From contig NC_092582.1 of assembly GCF_037975245.1 (NCBI RefSeq), positions 13,514,077 through 13,578,076 of the forward strand: a stretch of DNA of 64,000 nucleotides. The letters run 5' to 3'. This DNA is from Apostichopus japonicus. Taxonomy: Eukaryota; Echinodermata; Holothuroidea; Aspidochirotida; Stichopodidae. The position numbers were made by a program, and so were the translations under genes. Each line of letters opens with the position of its first letter. The stretch's first letter is position 1. The notes beneath the pieces are model-generated. The model was not told the origin of the DNA. It worked only from the letters and a program-made list of their open reading frames with translations, and did not search any database. Below, in pieces: positions 39,594 to 51,200 of this stretch.

Positions 39594-40269
39594 TAACATA
39601 TGGAGAGAAAAAAAGTTTTGATTTGAACTGCCTGCCCAGTATAAATAAGCTTTTCTGTTTACTAGTCCATTTTGTATAAATGTTTTGAGTCATATATTTT
39701 TAAGAATGTTGGAAGGGCCGACGAGTTTTTGAGTTGTAAATGGAAATTTACCATGTTTTAAACTTGCTTTTTGTGCAAGATGCATTAACTATCTACGTAA
39801 GTTCTACATTTTTTTACTGTGTAAAATATAATGTACACTGTTTCTTTCTATCGATATATATATATGTATATACATAAATGTAACATATCCTTCTGATCAG
39901 CCTTATTTGCCTACAAAGTAAATAACTTTCTATGAAAGAACGTGCTACGTAGCTCTATACGGTAATAATGTAATTAGTAGTCATAGGTCAATTGTTATAT
40001 GTCATACACTCATAACGGTGGAAGTAACCTATTTAGTTTTATGTGAAGCACTTTCTAACAGTACAAGTGATAAATAATAGTAGAGTATTTGTAGTTAGGC
40101 CGTCAATGCCTCAGTGAATGGAAACTGCTTTCCGTGGTGACAGTATTACATATGCTGAAGTTTGAACAAGTTTTCCCATGTTTTAGAAATGTTCAGGTCA
40201 ATACTGGTGACCATTGAATTCAGTTGTGACAAAAAATATATAAATGATGGAAAGTAAAGGATTTGTGTA

Positions 40270-41000
40270 GAGGTGTAATGCCTGTTAAATGATCATCATC
40301 ATGGCACCTGGTTTGAGAAAGAATTGTAAAACCTATTTAATCTATTAATAGAGGTAAAAACATTTGCTCAGATAAATAGTGCCATTACATTATATGCATA
40401 TTCATCATCACCATGACAACCAGTTCAAAGTGGAATTGTTTGAATTTTTACTTTCTATAAATAGAAGTGAAACTATTGCTCAGATGGATAGTGCCATTAC
40501 ATTATATGCATATTCATCATCACCATGGCAACCAGTTTAAAGTGGAATTGTTTGAATTTTTATTTTCTATAAATAGAAGTGAAACAATTTGCTCAGATGG
40601 ATAGTGCCATTATATTATATGCATATTCATCATCACCATGGCAACCAGTTTAAAGTGGAATTGTTTGAATTTTTATTTTCTATAAATAGAAGTGAAACTA
40701 TTTGCTCAGATGGATAGTGCCATTATATTATATGCATATTCATCATCACCATGGCAACCAGTTTAATGTGGAATTGTTTGAATTTTTATTTTCTATAAAT
40801 AAAAGTGAAACTATTTGCTCAGATGGATAGTGCCATTATATTATATGCATATTCATCATCACCATGGCAATCAATTCAAGGAGAATTTTTTTAAAGTTTT
40901 CTATGTCTTATAAATGGCAGTGAACCATTTGCCCTGAGATGTAGTGCCTGTTGAATGATATGTACAAAATTCATCATCATTGTAGCACCTACTTCACAAC
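40270..41000. repeat. 113-bp tandem satellite, about six units
   Basis: TCATCATCACCATG recurs at 40402, 40514, 40627, 40740 and 40853, a period of 112-113 bp, with diverged flanking units near 40290 and 40971. The unit holds GCTCAGATGGATAGTGCC, TATGCATATTCATCATCACC and AAGTGGAATTGTTTGAATTT. The central units are nearly identical, showing recent expansion, while the edge units have decayed. Most units contain CCATGGCAAC, like an RFX-factor half site. Confidence 0.92.
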
Positions 41001-43254
41001 AAACTTCCTTTTTTTATTAAATTTTGCAAACTTTTTTTTGTGCCAGTCAAATATTTTTATGCTATATTGTGTTTAGAGTGATTACTGTATAGCATCAATT
41101 GATTGATTGCGTGTTGCAATCCTTCTTCCTTTCCCTACTCCTAATTGGATATACATGGCTTGCAACTCACTCAATATCAACTTGATATGGTTTTAACAAC
41201 ATTCCTACCTTTTCTTACTTGGTCAAAATGTTTTAAAATTGTCACCATAGTAATACTTGTGAGTTTGAAATTTTCTTTCAGTGGTTAGTGTTCTCATCAC
41301 AAAGACTGTTATGAAATTGTTATTTTTGTGTCAGCAAATCTAAGGGATGACTTTTGTACAACAGAAAAAAACATATTAGTTTTCAACTTTTGATATGTCA
41401 TACCTTATATATAGTTCAAGTAAATGGAAAGCTGAGAAAAGGAAACACTGTCATAAGAAATATTTTACATTCATATAAACAACAGAGGACCTAAAGAGGT
41501 GATGTACCACACCAGTCGTCATTGACAATTTTGTCACTTGTTTACATAAACAAGTTATTGAGGCCAGAAACATATTTTATATTTCCAGTGTTTTTGTTTC
41601 TCTAGAGCTGACTTTGTTGGTCTTTCTGCTAGGCTAGATAATTCAGCCACTTTGATTGATGAGCCTCTAACTTTGTAAAAAAGATAACAAATTCTAGTAG
41701 GAAATTAAAAGGAAGTTGCCAAAGGAAACAAAAAGCAAAAAGAAACACATTGGTCGAATTGAACTCCTTCAACATTGTTCCATTGATGAGATGTGCACGT
41801 CTCCACAATTATGAAAATCATTGTAAAATTTGATGAAGTCAACAACATAAAATAACAACCCATTACAGAGATGCATTATCGTCCAAGATTATATAATCAT
41901 ATTCTTTAAGTAAAAAAAAGCAGTTTTTTTTTTATGTATGTATGATATCACAGAATATTTCCCGGTACACTTGTCCAGCAAAAAGGGAATAAACTGTGAC
42001 ATGTTTTGTCCTAAAAAACCAAGCTGGAGGTTGGATCGATATGATTCATAAAATAAGCTGTCACTTCATATATGACTAATTTTCATCAAATGCAAGTAAT
42101 GTTGATGTGTAACCTGCACTGATGAACATATTCTTCGGAAGCTCGTCTGAGATTTTTCAGGAGGAGGGGACCTGGGCCTGACTAGTAAAGTTAGACAGCA
42201 ACATTACTACCAAAGTATCAATGCACAGGAAAACACCAGCAAGAAGAAAGCTCATATGACACTGATGTTTCCCACGATGTACATTGTTTTAAAATCTTAT
42301 AGTTGTAGCTCCATATTTTGTTGCCAAGAAAGTTTCAAACTGGAGGGCGCGGTCCCCCAGTCCACCTCTCTGGATATTCGACCTGTTCTTATATATATAT
42401 AAATGTTCATCAGTCTTTGGCCCAAAATATGCTAGAAATTGAGATAATGGCCACTCATGTTCAAACATCAACAGGCATTCTGCCACCAACATTAAAGGAC
42501 TTTTCCTCAATGAGAAATTAAGATTCAGTGTCTATATAAAATACATTGGGGAAGTCAACAGTTTCTAGACAGTACACATGGAAAAACTAATGTAGCAACT
42601 TTTTAGCACCTGAAAATTTGACAAAAAGTCGAAGAAATCGTCTCATGACCAAATGGCACTGGAGCGATTCAAGCTCTTGTAACAAACTAATTATGTCTGA
42701 GAAGTGTCTTGTCTCTATAGAGTCAACTAATCAATCACTCGTGGCGAATTTACCTTGAAAAGTGCAAAATTTTAATCCCAAACTCACCTTGCTGAGAATA
42801 TTTCCTATTGATTTCTTCTCTTTTTTTCGTCCCTTCCCTTTCATCTTTTTTTTTGGTTGGACCTTGTTTTTCTTTTGTAATCAATGTTGTTTCTTTTCAT
42901 GAGCCAAATGCATTGCACTATTTTTTTGTCCCTTGTGTATTATTTCATCAAAGAAAATTGTCATTTATTTTAGTGGAGTGAAAAAAAAAAGTTTCAGTCC
43001 GTTGGGAAAGACTCCTAGTTGAAGTGTCACTTCTGTACAGCAGTTTAATTTATTAGTAATAATTACTTCTCACACTTCTATTTCTGCTTCAAAAATACCT
43101 TCTTTTTCAAAAAAAAAAATTACAAAAGGTTTTTGAAACGTTGAATTAGGAAAATTACCTGGCCTTATACCCTTTGTATCATAGCATTGAAACCAGCAGT
43201 TGATGGTCTTGGTTTTATATTTATATATTGAAATTGCTGGTAGTATTGTTGGCT

Positions 43255-43722
43255 ACCAATGATACCATGGAGATAACTGGTGGTGTTGTTGATTTTGATT
43301 TGTCATGGTAGCATTGAGATGACTGGTGGTGTTGTTGGTTTGTTATGGTAGCATTGAGATGACTGGTGTTGATTTCTCTTGATACCATGGAGATGACTGG
43401 TGGTGTTGTGGGCTACTCCTGATACCATTGAGATGACTGGTGTAGTGTTGGTTTCTCATGATACCATGGAGATGACTGGTGATGTTGTTGGTTTCTCTTG
43501 ATACCATGGAGATGACTGGTGTTGTTGTTGGCTATTCATGATAGCATTGAGATGGCTCGTGGTGTTGTGGGCTACTCTTGATACCATAGAGATGACTGGT
43601 GGTGTTGTGATTTTGTCATGATAGCATGGAGATGATGGGTGGTGTTGTGGGCTACTAATGATACCATGAAGGTGACTGGTGGTGTTGATGGTTTCTCATC
43701 ATAGCATTGAAATGGCTGGTCA
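43255..43722. repeat. 40-bp minisatellite, about twelve units
   Basis: GATACCATGGAGATGACTGG and close variants recur about every 40 bp (for example 43389, 43429, 43469, 43509, 43549, 43589). Units end with GTGTTGTTGG or GTGTTGTGGG plus CTACTC or TTTCTC. Early spacings of 33-47 bp show indels. Two half-variants alternate irregularly (ATACCATGG and ATAGCATTG). No stable open frame runs through. Confidence 0.9.
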
Positions 43723-44533
43723 GGAAGTACTTTATGAAGTAATTTGCATTATATAAAGTTTAACAAAATGCTATGTGTAATGACAATATTGCTGCTGCAA
43801 TGTGTTGTTTGATACTATGTAATAGTACTGTTCTAAAATAAGAATGCTGAAATTGAATGTGCAACCTGTTTATTGTGTTACCAACTTTGTTTTTGTTTTT
43901 CCCCTTCATTTTTTCATAATTCGTCCTGCTAATGAACTTTCTGCCAATTTTTGTACATTCATTTAAAATAATTGCAAATATTACTTCAGTGCTTTACAAA
44001 GGTATATTTCTTTGTCGACGGTTTTGTAAAATCATGCAACCTTATAATGAACTAAAACACCTGGTTTTTTTGTTGGCATGGTCAATGGTGTGAAACATTT
44101 CAGGTAATACTTTTGCAGAGGTATCTGCTTGTAGCCGCATTCTTTTAAGGTCTATCAAACTTTCTCCATCATCAGTCAACTGTTCATCGAGAGGTATATG
44201 TGGCCAGATCATATGGTGGTGTTGTAGTGCCACTCCGAAAGATATTCTTCTTGAACATGCCAGTACCTTTAATGATTCCTGAAACCAGTGTTTCTATCCT
44301 TGAGCAATTTGATGCATAATCCATTTCATTTGTATGGGGGCGAGGGGGGGGGGGAGGCTGTAGCTTGATTGTGTTTGCCATATCTCTGGATTTTGTGCAA
44401 TTTATATAAGTATCTTTCTGTCCAACTTAGACTTATGTACCAGCAGTTTTCGTACCCAAAATATTGAGGGAATAAAATGGTTTCCCTTTCTTTTCTTTCC
44501 ATTGACATTGACATTCAGTTGACATAAATAAAG

Positions 44534-44722
44534 GTTTGTAGTGTTGTCTCAAGGGTTTACATTTAATTTAGGCACTCCAATTAAATTTATAGCTAATTTG
44601 TTTCTTATTTTATTTTCAACACAATAGGTTTGTTGTGTTTGTCTCAAGGGTTTACATTTAATTTAGGCACTCCAATTAAAATTTACAGCTAATTGGTTTT
44701 TTTATTTTATTTTCAACACAAT
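44534..44722. repeat. 94-bp direct tandem duplication
   Basis: GTTTGTAGTGTTGTCTCAAG at 44534 and GTTTGTTGTGTTTGTCTCAA at 44628 begin two nearly identical units. Both include GGGTTTACATTTAATTTAGG and end in TTTTCAACACAAT. The small divergence suggests a fairly recent duplication. Confidence 0.9.
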
Positions 44723-46164
44723 GTTGCAATCGGGAAAACAAGCGGTTATTTTGAAACAATAAAAAAAAGTCATCAGCTTGTTCAAATTGGTAGATTGAAA
44801 CATTTAACGATTGATAAGTTTAATGACTTTAATTAGAATATAGATTACAATAGTCTTTTTAAGGATGTATGTATTCATGTATATCTAATTTATTAACTGT
44901 ACATGTGCTCGGAATATTTATGCTTCTATACGTACTTATATATATATATACCCTTCTTTGGACACTTTCTCTATTTCGTACTATTCTAAAATACACACAA
45001 AAAAACACGCATATCTATATATATTTTCCATTGCATCATATGCTTCCATATCAGGTGGTGTTTTATGTATATTACAAACTCTTTCATACAGAATAAACAT
45101 TCTTTGTACTTCTAACTATATATAGAAAATTTGTCGTCTTGAATTTCTTTTTCTTCATCTCAAAGAGTGATTGAGTCGATATTTGGAAATGTTTTGACAC
45201 ATCGACTGATACTAATAGCATACAGTTGCATGATAAATTATTTTTGTAATTTAAGGCAAAAATTTGATGAGTTAGTTGAAGATCCATTTATCATCGGATG
45301 CAAGCCTGCCTGCCTCATCCACTCCTCTTCAGACATGACAGTTCTGCTCGGAGACATGAAATTTCAGACGATATCCGCTTCATCTTTCATTGATAGAGAA
45401 TCGATGACGACTATTCCATCACGTTCAGCTTAAAGCAGCAGTGTTTCCGTAGCTTTTGTCGAATTGTTGTCAATTCTGAATACTTTTCAAATAGTGTTGA
45501 ATTTGGTTGAAAAAAAAAAGAACACAAACAGTATACTTCTAAATTGTGATGAATTCCACACACTTAAGATTGTTATTAGCAACTACGTAGGGAAGAGAAT
45601 AGGGGTGAGTATATGTGGTGCGTAGATCACTTCCCTTCTCCAACCCCCCCCCTCCCCCACATCAATTTACCCAATTTGTACACAACAAGTAGTTCTACTC
45701 TGTTTGACTAACAATTCACAAAAGCTAACATACTGACAAAATGTGTCCCCTCCGCACCCCCTTGATTATTGGTACTTTTTCCCTGAAGAAGATTGATATT
45801 CACACTATCAAAGGCCACACTAGAATACTTCTCAACCAAAACACTCATACAATTTTCTACATTGTTTCAAAAGTTGCAAAATTATAACACCATTGTACAT
45901 CTTAGCGCCTGCCATTTTACCAGTTTCTCAAATGGAAGAAACCCCCTTCCCCTAGACCCACGCCCTTGAAAAAATACTAACTTAGCTCCTCCTACCCCAC
46001 CACCCCCCCCCCCCCAAATCCTCTTTTCCTCCCACGCAATTAAAAGAACGGTGATTGTGCCCCTGGATGGATTATTCCAACAATCAAGAAGCTACTTACA
46101 TGGTTTAATGGTAGGTACTAGAATTGTACATACCCAGGTACGCACTGTTCAAGTAAATCAACGG

Positions 46165-46172
46165 TGACGTCA
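46165..46172. promoter_or_regulatory. Perfect palindromic CRE
   Basis: TGACGTCA, in the context ACGGTGACGTCATCG. It is a known CREB/ATF site; no gene start is evident beside it. Confidence 0.4.
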
Positions 46173-46895
46173 TCGTGTATACGTTCATTCTCGTGCGGAT
46201 CTTTAATTGAGTCATGAAACTGTTGACAGGTAACACCTGCGATATTCTACTACGTGTGATGATGATATGAATTACATCTGTACATCTTGGTCTCATTCCT
46301 TATAGGTTGTTGGATCATTGTGTACATTTTATGCTATAGAAATTATCACGAACACTGTGTAATAATTACTTATGTATGGAAACGTTTAGGTGCCATCCAA
46401 TGGTAACATATCCATAGATAAATGCATATAAAGGAAGAACATCTTTACATTTTCATCTCTTAGTAAGGTATTTTCTGGACCAAACTGGCAAAACAAATAT
46501 TAAAAAAAAATCCCAAAAGATTACTCTTGTTGCTATACCTTTAATATTTGACATATTGCAGGTCAATGACGAAATAAGCAGTTATCATGTATTTTTTTTG
46601 GTTTTTTAGGTGTGTTTATTTATTTATTTAGTTAGTTTTTAAAGTAGATGTCAATTCAATCATCCGTTAGATGCAAGATATTTTAAAAATTGCATAAAAT
46701 AAATTAATTGATCACTTTTAGACTAAATCGATTAATTTTTTTTGGTCACATTGACATATTGACATTAAATTTATAAGATATATGTCCATTCACTCGAGAT
46801 GAACGATTTTATGAAACAAATATTTGATTCTTAGATCGCCGTCGCACGGAGATATTTTTTGTTCCTTTGCAGTCCAACCTTCATACTTATGTCAG

Positions 46896-47251
46896 CAAGG
46901 GCGTAGGAACCAGGGGGCTGGGGGCGCCAGCTCCCCCAGTGAAAAATGTGGAGGGGCGGAAGTATCATTCCGCCCCCCCCCCCCCCCCGCTTCGCAAGTC
47001 AGAAAACCCCTTTTTCATTTCCAAATGAGAAAAAAATCTCATTTGGAGCACCAAATTGCATCTAAGGCCAGGTGAAAATACAAAATTAAGTTTACAAAAT
47101 GGAGTGGGTGTTGAAGTGTGCTATATTGCACCAAATTGCATCTGAGGCCACCTGGAAGTGCAAAAAAAATTCCCCTTAGACCCCTCCCCCAGGCCGGCCA
47201 TCAGTCTTCAGCCCCCCCCCCCCCACTCAAAGGTACCTTCCTACGCCACTG
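46896..47251. mobile_element. hAT-like MITE (356 bp) with exact 8-bp target duplication
   Basis: Exact duplication TATGTCAG at 46888-46895 and 47252-47259. Left end CAAGGGCGTAGGAA; reverse-complemented right end CAGTGGCGTAGGAA. A hairpin CTGGGGG/CCCCCAG lies at 46918-46939. Long C-tracts occur near 46974-46988 and 47213-47224. The phrase CACCAAATTGCATCT occurs twice as a direct repeat (about 47049 and 47128), each followed by a related sequence. No coding capacity. Confidence 0.88.
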
Positions 47252-48037
47252 TATGTCAGGAAACTTTGTCCTCAGACTTTTTCTGTCGATCACAAATCTA
47301 ACCATAGTAATGACAATAACAACTACTAAGTGTATAGGCTATACATCTCTGCTATGACATATCTTCGACAACATCTAATTAACCTTCTGTGACATTTTGC
47401 CAGCCATTATACTCACAATTTGCATTTTGTTCAAGTTTTGATTGAGGGGAACATACTATTCTGCAATCAAAGCGACCTCATAGTATAACATTGATGTAAT
47501 CGTTGCCCCTAATCAATCGAGCTTCGGGAAAAAAATTTCGGCAAACAACCATGTTTTTTATTCAATCAAAATATGCATTACAATTTACAATTCAACCGTC
47601 AGCTGGTCAATCACAAATGCAGGCTCGCACAGCCATGGCAACGATTCATATGAATGAACGATACTATTATGTACGCTTTGTATTTTCCGCCATCTTCTGT
47701 CATCCCTCTTTAGTAACCATCATCCCCTTTGTTAATATTCCAATGGGTCCACGCCGTCTTCCCCACCCCCCCCCCCTTTATCTCTCTCCTCTCCTCCCCT
47801 CTCTTCTCCTCTCCAAGTGTTATTCCGCGACGTAGATTGCTTAGCTGGGTATACTCTGTTGCCGTCACACAATCTTCATTGCCTGTCTTGGCCTGAAACT
47901 TAACTCCGTCGTCACACGATAATTACTCCTTTCTGTTCTCCGACATATTTTAAAATTCCGTACTTATACATTCTTAACTAAAAGAGTGACCTTGACCATT
48001 GGTTATCGAGAAGTGTTTCTTCAAAATAAATTGCAAG

Positions 48038-48235
48038 TGATCACGTGACCAAAACATGACGTAATTGACGTCATTTTGGACTCGGGAATAGCCATTAATA
48101 AAAAAAAATTAAAAAAGAGTGTGTCGTCCTCGAATAACAACTACACGGCTTGCTGCATGACCGCCTGTGTTTGTTTCCCATTGGTTTTTGCATAATTTGA
48201 AGATGCCATTCTCGCTCACGTGATTATATAAAATA
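48038..48235. promoter_or_regulatory. Cluster of E-box, CRE, CCAAT and TATA-like sites
   Basis: CACGTG at 48042-48047, TGACGTAA at 48057-48064, TGACGTCA at 48066-48073, an inverted CCAAT at 48180-48184, CACGTG at 48217-48222 and TATATAAAA at 48225-48233. Spacing is compact and the region is less AT-rich than its surroundings. It could be a promoter or enhancer of an unseen gene. No open frame with good coding signs follows within a few hundred bases on either strand. Confidence 0.35.
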
Positions 48236-51200
48236 TAGTGTAAAGGCAAGTCATGGCCATATTTTATATATTAATGACATGAACATGCATACGCTAGCGG
48301 AAAAGATAACTCATATCGTATTAGCGAGGGACAGAGAGAAAGAGAGGGGTTTTATAGTTTGGCCATTGGGGATTAAAGTGTGACAACTATCAATTACAAA
48401 CCAAATTTGTATAACCATGCACTGGTTTTCGAAAAGTGACTTTTTGAAATTTAGTGTAATAAGCAGTTACATCACGATTAACCCCTTTTTTTTTTCTTAA
48501 ATAAATTGCAGCGTTGAAATGCGAAGTGTACTTAACAAGTGAGTAATCTTGACATGTATACTCTATTCTCAATTTTCTACATACTTTTTAATGAAATACA
48601 AGTGACCTAGTAAGTCAACAATTTTGCAGAATTTCCTCATGTCATTCTGTGAACATTTTAACATTTCCATATTCCGCTTTACTCAATATCCTATACAAGA
48701 TTGGGACGGTCAGACGTTTCCGGGAAATTTCTTGTCAACCACTCGTTGAAGTTGAGCGTGGGTGATCATAATATATGACCCAGTCTATCTGGGGGGGGGG
48801 GGTACTGATTACATGCAAGAGGTGCGGTAAAGTACTAAAGCCTATCATGCCTATCAGTTAGAACGGTAGTTGGTTGACATTTCATCTATGAGAATGAAGC
48901 CTATACTCGGCATATGTAACAACATCCCACAAATCTTCATCGCTTGGAAGCACATAACTAGTCGCATTAACTATTGTTTTCGTGCGGGTACAATTAAGCA
49001 AAGGTAGGTAAAACTGGTTCTTATTAAGTATGTTACTATATATAGGCGTAGGCTACACTGAAAAATATGTACCAGCCTCATTTTGCTTTCCGACGATGTT
49101 GCCAAGGAAACAATATTTACCGGTGAAAATGAGTGTGGAAAATGAGTGTGCATGGTTTTGATTTGTTATGGCACAAATTCACACATTAACTGTATATAGC
49201 TGACAAGAATGTCTTTTAGCACAATTCTTGTTGTGACGGGTTGGCATACTCCTATTAGAGTCTATATCAATCCTGCAGGAAAAGTGCCAAAATGCAGTAT
49301 AGGAGAACATATTTTTTGATATGTTATCAATCAGGATCTGATTTTTGTGCGTGCAGCTTACATGTTGAAGAGCACGAATTGAAGTACATGTGGTGCAAAA
49401 ATTGGGTCAATTGATGCAATTTTAGGACTCCCAGGAGCAGCATACAAAAACATAGTACTGAGTGAAGTGGTTTGTTTACAAGTGACGAACACTTCAGGCT
49501 CTGATAGCAAAAAAAATCTGCACGGTCATGATATGATGGTGCCATGAAAGCCAACTTGTCAGCTATCTATAGGAGACTTAAATGATATTTGTCATATAAA
49601 GTATTCGTAAACTTAAAAACAAAAGCCCAATTAACCTACTCATTTTTCTTTTGCATGGTATAGAACTATTATTTATTCGTTTAATAAATCTCCCTAGATT
49701 CCTTCTATTTATTTCACACTACGGCATGCAAACAGGTCTTTAAATATATACCCACCACATACGCACGCAGTGTACACCAACTCGATTGTGCGCAGTAATA
49801 TGCTAATTCGAGTACTTTTGCTTTCATCAGTCCACAAAGCCGGATCTACTTGTCTCCAACTGACTGTCAGAAAGATATGAGATGCCCCTTTATTGGCTAT
49901 TTCTTTTCAACCGACATCCAAGATCTACATTTTCAGACCATTGGCAAACGAGTATGTCCGTGACATAACTTCAAAGACTCGAGGTATAAATATACTCCAG
50001 GGAAATTAAAAGAATAAATGACCGAAGAGATGAGATTTGAAGTGAGTGACACCTATATCACGTGGAATATTTCCAATTGATCACAATTTTAGAAGAATTG
50101 GTTTATTTCATTACAACCAGCCTATACTCCTGCAAACAGGGGACTGCAAGGTCGATTAAGGTGACAGTATAGTATCTTGTGAATTTCTTAGAAATCATCG
50201 ATCTTCCTGTTCCATTCTGGACAGAGTTATAGAGCTAGTGACTTTTTAACCTCGTCGGCTAAGGATATCTCCCGTGAAAACTTGGATCAACGGCATGTAT
50301 AGATAGTTCTAAGAAAGATCAAAAATAATTTCCCTATAGAACACGATTCATCGTACGTGTTATTAAACAGCATATAAGGTCTATGAATGCAGCCAAAGGC
50401 GTGTGGAAGGTATTAGAGGACGGCATGGATGAGTTATTGTGCACAAGGCGCTGTGGTGAAATTGTATACTGAAAGAAAAACGGGAAATGGGAAACGAGGC
50501 AGATATTATAAGGCCCGTATAGTCAGGAATTATTCGTTGGGGTAGGGGTGAGGTGGAGTAACAATTTACAGAGGGTCCTGAAAATTGGGATGTTATTTAT
50601 AGCCGCTCTGGTGTCACACTGTGGCGTGCGGTGAGACAAATTCAAATGGTAGCCTACGTGTGTCACCATATGGTACTATACATTATTGCAGGGGAAGTAA
50701 AAAATATAGCCTATTCGTAGTTTTGGTAGATGGAGTCTGGTAGAAGCCTGAGGGCCGGGTGTGCTGGGGGCCTGGCTATGGCTTATGGTCATTGGAAAAA
50801 ATTTTATGCCACAATTTTACATGGGCTTAGCTTTTTAAACTGCTTATTGAGCCATGAATGGCAAACAAAATGCAATGATTTGAACTGGGTATATCTTGGA
50901 TACTTGCACCGTTTAAGACTTGAGATCACAATATTTTGACGATTTGATTAATATGAATAAATCAGGAGGAATTTATATGGAACATCTTTATCTGAATTCC
51001 AACGATCCGTCACTGGACGGTTATCGTAGTGAAACAATAGTACTACAATTTAGCTTGAGCTATGAAAGCCATTGCCAGGTTTATTGTTCAACTCTTCAGC
51101 AAAATCTATTCACAATTGGCTCCACGATCAGAACATATTTAGTACCCAGTCACTCTCACTGCATCACTTAACCCAACACATAAACAGTGTCCAATATTAC

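Larger units (their letters stand above)
39594..46887. other. Non-coding, dominated by tandem repeats
   Basis: Besides the 113-bp, 40-bp and 94-bp arrays there are C-rich blocks at 45635-46020 that look like diverged DNA-element debris without clear ends, and a GC-poor T-rich background. No coding exon recognised. Confidence 0.55.

Noticed and set aside
40270-41000. CRISPR-like regular repeats
   Set aside because: Whole units repeat with no unique spacers, and the context is eukaryotic; this is a satellite.
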